From: Streptomyces sp. RB17
GTDB lineage: Bacteria > Actinomycetota > Actinomycetes > Streptomycetales > Streptomycetaceae
Direction of reading: 5' to 3'
DNA: 64,000 nt
NCBI RefSeq assembly: GCF_009604455.1
Contig: NZ_WEGL01000010.1
Coordinates: 248,001 to 312,000 of the forward strand
The position numbers and the translations under genes are program-made. Every line of letters begins with the position of its first letter. Positions within the stretch are counted from its first letter, which is position 1. Below are positions 15,946-22,639 of this stretch, piece by piece. A model generated the notes under the pieces. It was not told where the DNA came from, did not search any database, and saw only the letters and a list, made by a program, of their open reading frames with translations.

Positions 15946-17016
15946 CTACTCCGTGACCAGGACCGGCGGTCGCAACTCCACGAACGCGGCCGCCGACGCA
16001 TCGTACTTCTCCGTGAAGTGCTGGATGAGGAGCGCGTGCAGCGGACTTTCGTCGTCGACCACGATCAGCTCGTGTCCGCCGGGCACGGCCAAGGCCTCAC
16101 TGTGGGCGGAGAGTTGGTCGAGGCGGTGCCGGGCCATGTACGACACCAGGTCGGGCCCGGCGACGTACAGGCGGTCTTCGAGGGACACGAACGGGCAGCG
16201 GAACTCCCGGCGGCCGTCGGAGGCGTCGACCAGGGTGAGCGGCATCCGGGTGAAGTGCTCCATCGGCTTGCTCTGCCCCCACAGCTCGTCGAAGCGTTGC
16301 TCCACGAAGGTGCCGAGCGGGGAGCGGACGGCGACCTCCAGCTGGACGCCCTCGCCGGACAGCCGGCCCACCGTCAGGAAGGAGACCAGACAGCGCTCGT
16401 CCCAGCGGTAGAGCGTCACGCCGGGGGACGTCTGGCACAGGCGGACCTCCAGCAGGGCACGGGAGGTGTCGTCCAGGCGGCGCGCGAAGTGGTCCAGGGT
16501 GCGCAGGTTGCGCATGATGTCGCGGCGGATGTCGGCGCTCTGCTCGCCCAGTTCACGGCCGCGCAGGATGACGGCGAGCGAGTCGGGGTCGAGCAGCAGG
16601 ATCTGCACCCGTGCCCCGTCGGCGGTGGCCGCCCTGATCCCCCGGAAGAGACGCTCGGAGAACTGCGGCCCGAACAGGTTGGAGAAGGTGTCCAGCACCT
16701 TCACGCAGGCCGTCGCGCCGTGCACCTGGGAGGCGAACCACTCGTAGTCCAGCCGGGTGTGCTCACGGACCCGGCCTTCCTGGGCGCGGGAGATCAGCGG
16801 GCCGATCACGAACACGGTGATGACCACGCCGACGAGGTCGGTACCGAGATTGAGGGCGAGGTTCTGCTGGTAGGCGTCCATGCCGTGAGCGGTCCACAGC
16901 AGCAGGGCCGCGCAGCCGGTGAGGGCCGCGAGCGCGGTGAGGCTCTGCGGCCGGCGCGGAGTGCGTAACGCCCGCAGTAACCAGCGCAGTCTTGGCACCG
17001 GCGACCATGCGTTCAC
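15946..17016 (-). CDS. Two-TM membrane protein with PLD-like cytoplasmic domain; two TTA codons
   Basis: A 356-aa protein. Two hydrophobic helices (about 30-45, ALTGCAALLLWT, and 60-78, DLVGVVITVFVIGPLI) are followed by a soluble domain of about 270 residues. Its VKVLDTFSNLFGP...ADGARVQILLLDPDS pattern recalls phospholipase-D-fold proteins, but I see no HKD catalytic motif, so it is probably non-enzymatic or a degenerate member. The GTG at 17016 with GGGAGG upstream is preferred; an upstream in-frame ATG exists at 17070. Codons 13 and 17 are TTA (16978-16980 and 16966-16968). In Streptomyces these are read only by the developmentally regulated bldA tRNA, so expression probably awaits the onset of differentiation. 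Confidence 0.75.
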   Translation of the reverse strand: MNAWSPVPRLRWLLRALRTPRRPQSLTALAALTGCAALLLWTAHGMDAYQQNLALNLGTDLVGVVITVFVIGPLISRAQEGRVREHTRLDYEWFASQVHGATACVKVLDTFSNLFGPQFSERLFRGIRAATADGARVQILLLDPDSLAVILRGRELGEQSADIRRDIMRNLRTLDHFARRLDDTSRALLEVRLCQTSPGVTLYRWDERCLVSFLTVGRLSGEGVQLEVAVRSPLGTFVEQRFDELWGQSKPMEHFTRMPLTLVDASDGRREFRCPFVSLEDRLYVAGPDLVSYMARHRLDQLSAHSEALAVPGGHELIVVDDESPLHALLIQHFTEKYDASAAAFVELRPPVLVTE

Positions 17017-17058
17017 GTGCGCCCCTCCCCCGTGTCGGGTGTCACCCCGGATGTGTGT

Positions 17059-17082
17059 CCGCGGGGGCACGCGCCCCCGCGG
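17059..17082. terminator. Hairpin downstream of ilvE
   Basis: A 10-bp perfect stem CCGCGGGGGC/GCCCCCGCGG with a 4-nt loop lies 85 bp beyond the ilvE stop, in the 151-bp gap before the TTA-containing membrane protein gene. No T-run follows. Nothing else is apparent in the gap. Confidence 0.55.
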
Positions 17083-17167
17083 AAGGGGTGGATACCCGGA
17101 CGGGAATGGGGGTACGCCTCGAACGCGCGCGCCATTCGCTTCCGTCGGGCGGCCGGTGCGGCGGACC

Positions 17168-18256
17168 TCAGCCGATGGTGTGCATCCAGCCGTGCTTGTC
17201 GTCCGTCACGCCGCGCTGGATGCCGAGGAGGGCCTCGCGCAGGCGGAGGGTGACCTCGCCGGGGGTGCCGTCGCCGTGGGTCCAGGCGTCCGTCTTGGTC
17301 TTGACGTGGCCGATGGGCGTGACCACGGCGGCGGTGCCGCAGGCGAAGACCTCGGTCAGGGCACCGGAGGCGGCGTCCGCACGCCACTGCTCCAGGCTGA
17401 TCACGCCCTCCTCGGCGGTGTAGCCGAGGTCGCGGGCGACCTGGAGCAGGGAGTCGCGGGTGATGCCCTCCAGGATCGAGCCGGTCAGCTCGGGGGTGAC
17501 GATCCGGTCGCCGTAGACGAAGGCGACGTTCATGCTGCCGCTCTCCTCGACCTTGGTGCGGGTGACCGCGTCGAGGTAGACGACCTGGTCGCAGCCGTGC
17601 GCGGCGGCCTCGGCCTGCGGCAGCAGCGACGCGGCGTAGTTGCCGCCGGTCTTGGCGTCGCCGGTGCCGCCGGGGACGGCGCGGACGTGGTCCTCGGAGA
17701 CCCAGATGGTGACCGGCCTGACGCCACCGGAGAAGTACGCGCCGGAGGGCGAGGCGATGAGCATGAACAGGTACTCGTTCGCCGGGTGCACACCGAGCGC
17801 GGCCTCCGTGGCGAACATGAACGGCCGCAGGTACAGGGACTGTTCGCCACCGTGCGGCGGGACCCAGTCGGCGTCCTGGGTGAGCAGCGCGTCCAGCGCG
17901 GCGATGAACAGCTCCTCGGGCAGCTCGGCCATGGCCATGCGGCGGGCGGAGTTGCGGAAGCGGCGGGCGTTCGCCTCGGGGCGGAACAGCGCGATCGAGC
18001 CGTCGGGCTGGCGGTAGGCCTTCAGTCCCTCGAAGATCTCCTGGCCGTAGTGCAGGACGTGGGTGGAGGGGTCGAGGGAGATCGGGCCGTACGGGACGAG
18101 CTGGGCGTCGTGCCAGCCACGGCCCTCGGTCCACCTGATCGTCACCATGTGGTCGGTGAAGTGGCGGCCGAACCCGGGGTCGGCCAGGATCGCCTCGCGC
18201 TCGGCGCGGGCGAGAGGGCTGGCGGAGGGCTTGAGCTCGATCGTGGGCGTCGTCAT
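17168..18256 (-). CDS. ilvE: Branched-chain amino acid aminotransferase
   Basis: A 362-aa PLP-dependent fold-type IV aminotransferase. It performs the last step of leucine, isoleucine and valine synthesis and the first of their breakdown. Visible motifs are HYGQEIFEGLKAYRQPDGS near residue 68, RPFMFATEAALGV, the PLP lysine in GDAKTGGNYAASLLPQ, and the conserved block KVEESGSMNVAFVYGD. Length is typical of the actinobacterial type. The ATG at 18256 is preceded by GAAGGAC. A hairpin and a candidate leader peptide lie just upstream, suggesting its own regulated promoter rather than co-transcription with leuB, which ends 248 bp upstream behind a strong hairpin. Confidence 0.95.
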   Translation of the reverse strand: MTTPTIELKPSASPLARAEREAILADPGFGRHFTDHMVTIRWTEGRGWHDAQLVPYGPISLDPSTHVLHYGQEIFEGLKAYRQPDGSIALFRPEANARRFRNSARRMAMAELPEELFIAALDALLTQDADWVPPHGGEQSLYLRPFMFATEAALGVHPANEYLFMLIASPSGAYFSGGVRPVTIWVSEDHVRAVPGGTGDAKTGGNYAASLLPQAEAAAHGCDQVVYLDAVTRTKVEESGSMNVAFVYGDRIVTPELTGSILEGITRDSLLQVARDLGYTAEEGVISLEQWRADAASGALTEVFACGTAAVVTPIGHVKTKTDAWTHGDGTPGEVTLRLREALLGIQRGVTDDKHGWMHTIG

Positions 18257-18281
18257 GAGTGGTTTGTCCTTCACCGGTTGT

Positions 18282-18374
18282 AGTGACGGGCCGCGCTCAC
18301 GCCCCGTCACTGCGACCTGCCAGTGTTAGGACGTCCGAGCTTTCCCTCATACCGCGGCTCCGCGTTCGATTATC
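18282..18374 (-). promoter_or_regulatory. ilvE promoter and leader hairpin
   Basis: Minus-strand reading: a -10-like GATAAT (18369-18374) is followed after about 18 nt by a short leader reading frame (18350 to 18297). Then comes a 9-bp stem AGTGACGGG/CCCGTCACT (18303-18311 with 18282-18290, 12-nt loop) ending 25 nt before the ilvE start. The leader stop codon lies in the hairpin loop, so a translating ribosome would melt the stem. No T-run follows, so any effect might be on translation rather than termination. Confidence 0.45.
18297..18350 (-). CDS. Candidate ilvE leader peptide MRESSDVLTLAGRSDGA
   Basis: A 17-codon frame begins roughly 13-18 nt after the probable transcription start, with a CGGAG site 8 nt before the ATG. 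It encodes DVLTLAG, containing valine and two leucines, one of them the rare codon CTA. It ends inside the hairpin loop upstream of ilvE. The content in branched-chain residues is suggestive but weaker than in the ilvB and cimA leaders; it could be a chance frame. Confidence 0.4.
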   Translation of the reverse strand: MRESSDVLTLAGRSDGA

Positions 18375-18451
18375 GCGCGGGGCCCACGGCGGAAGGAATG
18401 GGGGTGAAAGCGGCCCAGGGGTCGATGGTGGCACCCGGCGGGGACAGGCGA

Positions 18452-18484
18452 AAGCCGCCGGGCGGTCGTACGGCCCGGCGGCTT
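18452..18484. terminator. leuB terminator
   Basis: A 12-bp perfect stem AAGCCGCCGGGC/GCCCGGCGGCTT (18452-18463 with 18473-18484) and a 9-nt loop lie 20 bp beyond the leuB stop. It is long and GC-rich, the usual form of a Streptomyces terminator without an extended T-run. Confidence 0.75.
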
Positions 18485-18504
18485 CTCGTGGGTGGAGCGC
18501 CGGG

Positions 18505-19548
18505 TCAGCCGGCTACTCGGGCGGCGAGCGCGTCGCCGATCTGCGAGGTACCGCGGGCACCCAGCGCGGCACGCTCGGTGAGGTCCGCGGCGACCGCCGC
18601 GTCGATGCGGTCGGCCTCGCTGTGGTAGCCGAGGTGGCGCAGCAGCAGGGCGACGGACAGGACCGTGGCGGTGGGGTCGGCCTTGCCCTGGCCGGCGATG
18701 TCGGGCGCGGAACCGTGGACCGGCTCGAACATCGAGGGGAACTCGCGGGAGGGGTTGATGTTCCCGCTCGCGGCCACGCCGATGCCGCCGGAGACGGCCG
18801 CGGCGAGGTCGGTGATGATGTCGCCGAAGAGGTTGTCGGTGACGATCACGTCGAACCGCGCGGGGTCGGTGACGAGGTAGATCGTCGCCGCGTCGACGTG
18901 GATGTAGTCGGTGGTGACCTCGGGGAACTCCTTGGCCACCTTGGTGAAGACGTTCGTCCACAGGTGACCCGCGAAGGTCAGCACGTTGTTCTTGTGGACG
19001 AGGGTGAGCTTCTTGCGCGGGCGGGCCTGGGCGCGGGCGAAGGCGTCACGGACCACGCGCTCGACACCGAAGGCGGTGTTGACGGAGACCTCGGTGGCGA
19101 CCTCGTGCTCGGTGCCCTTGCGGATGGTGCCGCCGTTGCCGGTGTACGGACCCTCGGTGCCCTCGCGGACGACCACGAAGTCGATCTCCGGCTGACCGGC
19201 GAGCGGGGTGGCGACACCGGGGAGGAGCTTCGACGGGCGCAGGTTGACGTGGTGGTCGAAGGCGAAGCGGAGCTTGAGGAGGAAGCCCCGCTCCAGGACG
19301 CCCGACGGCACCGACGGGTCACCGATGGCACCGAGCAGGATGGCGTCGTGCTGCTTCAGCGCGTCGAGGTCGGCGTCGGTGAGGGTCTCACCGGTGGCGT
19401 GGTAGCGCTTGGCGCCGAAGTCGTACTCCTTGGTCTCCAGCTTCACATCCTGCGGCAGGACGGCGGAGAGGACCTTGAGACCCTCGGACACGACTTCCTG
19501 TCCGATGCCGTCCCCGGGGATCACTGCGAGATTGATGCTGCGAGACAT
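18505..19548 (-). CDS. leuB: 3-isopropylmalate dehydrogenase
   Basis: A 347-aa NAD-dependent oxidative decarboxylase of leucine synthesis, converting 3-isopropylmalate to 2-oxoisocaproate. The N terminus INLAVIPGDGIGQEVVSEGL, the substrate-arginine region ELRxx-type (FAFDHHVNLRPSKL), and the metal-binding stretch VTDNLFGDIITDLAAAVSGG are all present, as is the NAD pocket GSAPDIAGQGKADPTATVLS. It belongs to the shorter actinobacterial type. The ATG at 19548 follows GACGAGGAG. A promoter with an operator-like inverted repeat lies about 40 bp upstream. Confidence 0.95.
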   Translation of the reverse strand: MSRSINLAVIPGDGIGQEVVSEGLKVLSAVLPQDVKLETKEYDFGAKRYHATGETLTDADLDALKQHDAILLGAIGDPSVPSGVLERGFLLKLRFAFDHHVNLRPSKLLPGVATPLAGQPEIDFVVVREGTEGPYTGNGGTIRKGTEHEVATEVSVNTAFGVERVVRDAFARAQARPRKKLTLVHKNNVLTFAGHLWTNVFTKVAKEFPEVTTDYIHVDAATIYLVTDPARFDVIVTDNLFGDIITDLAAAVSGGIGVAASGNINPSREFPSMFEPVHGSAPDIAGQGKADPTATVLSVALLLRHLGYHSEADRIDAAVAADLTERAALGARGTSQIGDALAARVAG

Positions 19549-19588
19549 GCGGGCACCCTACTCCTCGTCCCAGGTGATGACACGGCCC

Positions 19589-19603
19589 GTCCATCATATG
19601 GAC
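19589..19603 (-). promoter_or_regulatory. leuB promoter with operator-like inverted repeat
   Basis: GTCCAT-CAT-ATGGAC is a perfect 6+3+6 inverted repeat. The minus-strand sequence TATGAT inside it (19593-19598) is a good -10 box placed 45 bp before the leuB start. A dimeric regulator bound here would cover the promoter. Confidence 0.45.
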
Positions 19604-19626
19604 GACGGCCGGCGTCGGCCGCGGGC

Positions 19627-19758
19627 TCAGTGGCCGGTCTCGCCGCCGTTGTCGCGGCGGTCGAGGGCGCGCTGGAGGGCGGCGGCGGCGTTCTTACGGT
19701 CGGACTCGCTCGTACGGGTCACGTGGCGGACCCGGCGGCGGACGGTCGTCTCGGCCAT
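19627..19758 (-). CDS. Small conserved basic protein, 43 aa
   Basis: The frame encodes MAETTVRRRVRHVTRTSESD followed by RKNAAAALQRALDRRDNGGE and TGH. It has a strong GAAGGAG site 9 nt before the ATG and normal codon use. The sequence is highly charged and probably helical (AAAALQRALDRR), without a membrane segment or known domain. It lies upstream of leuB on the same strand, 78 bp before it, and is too short for default gene-calling limits. I believe similar short proteins occur at this place in other streptomycetes, but I cannot verify this. Function unknown. Confidence 0.7.
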   Translation of the reverse strand: MAETTVRRRVRHVTRTSESDRKNAAAALQRALDRRDNGGETGH

Positions 19759-19984
19759 GGGGATCGACTCCTTCGGCAAACACGGAGCACGGCAATGGGA
19801 GATTGCGAGACGCCGGAAGGGGCGGGGAGCCGAAGGGCCGCAGGGGTTGCCTGCACCGGGCCCGGCTCACGACCGCCATTCGCTTGATCGAGCGAGACGT
19901 TCGGCTCCTACAAACGTAAGGGAGCGGCCCGGTTCTGTCTGCACAATTACTCGGACTTCCTACTATCTGAGACGGCCGGCCGCG

Positions 19985-20893
19985 TCACACCGCCCTGAGC
20001 TGGGCTTTCGTGCGTTCGGGTGACGGTTCGCCGAGGGAACGCAGGGTGCGGATCAGGGCCCGTACGGCGGCCGTGGCGGCCAGTTCGGCGGCGGTGACGT
20101 AACCGACGGAGCGGTACGGCCGGTCCGGCCCGAGGTCGGTGATCCCGACGGCGGGCGGCGCCCCGGTGAGGGAGAGCGCGGGCATGATGGCCATGCCGAG
20201 CCCGCTGCCCACCATCGACAGCACCGCCCCGTCGTCCTCGGCGTTGACGGTCGCCGCCGGGATCCAGTCCTGGGCGGCCCACCAGGCGCGGGTACAGGAG
20301 CCGCAGTTCTCGGCCCAGTCGACGAGCGGGAGGGTACGCGGATCCGGGTGTCCGGCCGGATGCACCAGGGCGTACGGCTCCCGCAGCAGCACCCCTCCGA
20401 CCAGTCCGGCCGGCGGCGGCCCGCTCAGGGTGGCGATCCCGAGGTCGGCCCGTCCGGCGGCGACCTCGCCCGCGGTGCCGGCGCCCAGTTCCCGTACGAC
20501 GGAGACGCTCACCTCGATGCCGGGATGCTGTTCCGCGAGCCGTTCCAGGGCGGGCGGCAGCAGGCGCAGGGCGGCGCTGCGGAAGGCGGCGATCCGCAGC
20601 GGCCCGGAGAGCTCACCGGTGACCGCCCCGCGGGCGTCGGCGTCCAGCGCCCGGAGCATGCGCAGTACTCGCCGCGCATGGGCGGCCGATCGCTCCCCCG
20701 CGGCCGTCGGCCGGGCTCCGAACCGGCCGCGCTCGAAGAGCACGACACCCAGCTTCCGCTCGATGCCGCGCACGGCGTGGGAGACGGCGGACTGGGTGGC
20801 CCCGAGCCGTTCGGCAGCGGCGGAGAATCCCCCCTCCTCGGCCACGGCGACGAGGATGCGCAGTTCCCGCGGGCCAAGGTCTGCTGCTGTCAC
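19985..20893 (-). CDS. LysR-family transcriptional regulator
   Basis: A 302-aa regulator. The N-terminal winged helix-turn-helix is at about 5-64 (ELRILVAVAEEGGFSAAAER, then LGATQSAVSHAVRGIERKLG). A type-2 periplasmic-binding-protein effector domain follows at about 90-285 (GPLRIAAFRSAALRLLP, LREPYALVHPAGH). The GTG at 20893 with GGGAG at 6-7 nt is preferred; an ATG at 20914 would overlap the operator. Much longer open frames reach through the divergent oxidoreductase gene but lack coding support. The divergent layout is typical for a LysR protein that controls the neighbouring oxidoreductase and itself. Confidence 0.9.
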   Translation of the reverse strand: MTAADLGPRELRILVAVAEEGGFSAAAERLGATQSAVSHAVRGIERKLGVVLFERGRFGARPTAAGERSAAHARRVLRMLRALDADARGAVTGELSGPLRIAAFRSAALRLLPPALERLAEQHPGIEVSVSVVRELGAGTAGEVAAGRADLGIATLSGPPPAGLVGGVLLREPYALVHPAGHPDPRTLPLVDWAENCGSCTRAWWAAQDWIPAATVNAEDDGAVLSMVGSGLGMAIMPALSLTGAPPAVGITDLGPDRPYRSVGYVTAAELAATAAVRALIRTLRSLGEPSPERTKAQLRAV

Positions 20894-20914
20894 TGTGGGC
20901 TCCCACCTGCACAT

Positions 20915-20950
20915 ATGAGCCGGATTCATGCTTCGGCGCGTTCCATGAAC
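20915..20950. promoter_or_regulatory. Candidate LysR-binding sites
   Basis: Between the two divergent genes are ATGA-7 nt-TCAT (20915-20929, a T-N11-A type box) and GTTC-CAT-GAAC (20940-20950). The elements TTCATG and CATGAA form a larger inverted repeat. Two boxes 25 bp apart are the usual recognition/activation site layout of LysR regulators. Confidence 0.45.
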
Positions 20951-20996
20951 CCAACCCCCTGCCCCCGCCCCACATTCCTGCCTACCGTCCACAGCC

Positions 20997-21992
20997 ATGA
21001 CCGAGATCGCGCTCACCGTGCAGCAGACCGCCCGCCCCACCGGCTTCCCCACCGCCGGCCACTTCCGCTTCGCCGAGTCCCCGGTGCCCGAACCGGCGCC
21101 CGGTACCGCCCTGGTGGAGAACCTGCTGTGGTCCGTCGACCCGTACCACCGCGAAATGATGGACGGGGCCTTCGCGTTGAACGCCCCGCTGGAGGGCCGC
21201 ACGCTGGGCCGGGTCATCGCCTCCCGCACCGCTGAGCCGGCCGAGGGCGAGATCGTCTTCCACCGCCAGGGCTGGCGCACGCACTCCGTGGTGCGCCCGG
21301 AGGAGGTGCGGCGGCTCCCGCACCACCCGGGCGTGCCGCTGTCGGCGTATCTGGGCGTGCTGGGCGGCACGGGCCTGACGGCGTACGTCGCCCTGACCCG
21401 GATCGCCCGGCTGCGCGCGGGCGAGGACGTGTTCGTCTCCGGCGCGGCGGGCGGCGTCGGCACGGCGGCCGGCCGCTTCGCCCGGCTGCTCGGCGCGGGG
21501 CGGGTGATCGGCAGCGCGGGCACCGCGGAGAAGGTGAAGTACCTGACGGAGCAGGTCGGTTACGACGCCGCCTTCGACTACCGCGCGGCCCCGGTCGCCG
21601 GCCTGCTGGCCCAGGCCGCCCCCACCGGCATCGACGTCTTCGTGGACAACGTCGGCGGCGACCAGCTCGGCGCGGCGATCGGCGCGCTGCGCGAACGGGG
21701 CCGGGTGGTGCGGGTCGGCACGATCAGCCAGTACAACACCCCGGACGCCCCGCCCGTCCGCTTCGATCACGCGGACGTGGTGGAGAGGAGCCTGCGCATC
21801 GAGGGCTTCCTGGTGAAGGACCACCGGGACGCACAGGAGGAGCTGTACGACTTCGCCGTACCGCATCTGGGCAGCGGGGCGCTGGCGGCGGACGAGACGG
21901 TGGTCGACGGGTTCGAGCGGATCGTGGAGGCGTTCCTGCTGATGCTGCGCGGCGGGAACATGGGGAAGATCCTGGTTCGCGCGCGGAACTGA
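20997..21992 (+). CDS. Zinc-independent MDR oxidoreductase (leukotriene B4 dehydrogenase/curA-like)
   Basis: A 331-aa NADP-dependent medium-chain reductase that likely reduces activated carbon-carbon double bonds of enones. The N-terminal GroES-like part has VDPYHREMMDG, and the Rossmann part has the nucleotide motif VSGAAGGVGTAAGRFARLLGA around residue 145. A tail VDGFERIVEAFLLMLRGGNM (and GKILV) is characteristic of this subgroup. Zinc-ligand residues are absent. The ATG at 20997 has only a weak ribosome-binding site. It is probably regulated by the divergent LysR protein. The physiological substrate is unknown. Confidence 0.88.
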   Translation: MTEIALTVQQTARPTGFPTAGHFRFAESPVPEPAPGTALVENLLWSVDPYHREMMDGAFALNAPLEGRTLGRVIASRTAEPAEGEIVFHRQGWRTHSVVRPEEVRRLPHHPGVPLSAYLGVLGGTGLTAYVALTRIARLRAGEDVFVSGAAGGVGTAAGRFARLLGAGRVIGSAGTAEKVKYLTEQVGYDAAFDYRAAPVAGLLAQAAPTGIDVFVDNVGGDQLGAAIGALRERGRVVRVGTISQYNTPDAPPVRFDHADVVERSLRIEGFLVKDHRDAQEELYDFAVPHLGSGALAADETVVDGFERIVEAFLLMLRGGNMGKILVRARN

Positions 21993-21999
21993 CCATTCG

Positions 22000-22539
22000 T
22001 CAGGCGATGTCTCCGTCCCGCCAGTCGAGGACCAGCTCCCCGGCTGGGTCGAGCGGGCCGGCGAGCGCGGGCCGTACGTACACGCCCCCCTCCTCCTCCG
22101 GCAGCCGTACGATCCCGTCCGGCGACAGGGCGTGCACCTGTCCGCCCCACTGCTGCCAGCCCCGGGCGGCGTACAGCCGGGCCCCCTCCTCGGTCGCGGA
22201 GAGCGCGCCGAGGTCGTACGCCCGGTCGATCACCCGCTCCAGCTCCGCCATCACCCGCCCGCCCATCCCGGTGCGCCGCGCGTCCGGCCGTACGGCGACG
22301 GCCTCGACGTACCCGGTGCGCAGCCAGCGCCCCCGGTGCCGGAGGCGCCGCATCACCACGGACCCGTGCGCGGCGAGCCCGGAACGGTCCCGCAGCAGCA
22401 CATGCATCCCGCCGAGCCCGTGATCCCAGTCGTCGTCGGAGAAGCCCCCGTCGAACGCCTCGTCCAACAGGGCGCGGGCGGCGTCGAGTTCGGCGGGTTC
22501 GAGGTCGGCGGTGTGGGCGAGACGCAGTCGGACGACCAT
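22000..22539 (-). CDS. AAC(2')-I-like aminoglycoside 2'-N-acetyltransferase
   Basis: A 179-aa GNAT-fold acetyltransferase. It resembles mycobacterial AAC(2')-I along its whole length: LAHTADL at the start, FSDDDWDHGLGGMHVLL, the acetyl-CoA strand and loop GYVEAVAVRPDARRTGMG, DLGALSATEEGARLYAARGW, and the ending LDWRDGDIA. That family acetylates the 2'-amino group of gentamicin, tobramycin and related drugs using acetyl-CoA; the native substrate may be something else. The ATG at 22539 has a weak site. It converges with the oxidoreductase gene, leaving 7 bp. The assignment rests on remembered motif similarity. Confidence 0.78.
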   Translation of the reverse strand: MVVRLRLAHTADLEPAELDAARALLDEAFDGGFSDDDWDHGLGGMHVLLRDRSGLAAHGSVVMRRLRHRGRWLRTGYVEAVAVRPDARRTGMGGRVMAELERVIDRAYDLGALSATEEGARLYAARGWQQWGGQVHALSPDGIVRLPEEEGGVYVRPALAGPLDPAGELVLDWRDGDIA

Positions 22540-22580
22540 GGCCCCACTATCTCCTGCCCGACTCTGCTCCGGATTGGAAA

Positions 22581-22620
22581 CGGGCCGGGGAGCCTGCTCG
22601 GTGTCAGGCTTCCCGGCCCG
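22581..22620. terminator. Terminator between pruA and the acetyltransferase gene
   Basis: Arms 22581-22596 and 22605-22620 are 16 bp with a single mismatch (CGGGCCGGGGAGCCTG against its inverse) and enclose an 8-nt loop. It lies 20 bp after the pruA stop, and so ends pruA transcription before the next gene on the same strand. Confidence 0.8.
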
Positions 22621-22639
22621 TCGTTCGGGGGGCTGAGGG

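Noticed and set aside
20894..21523. N-terminal extension of the LysR gene through the oxidoreductase gene
   Set aside because: The extension is antisense to the MDR reductase and precedes a normal LysR start with its own ribosome-binding site.
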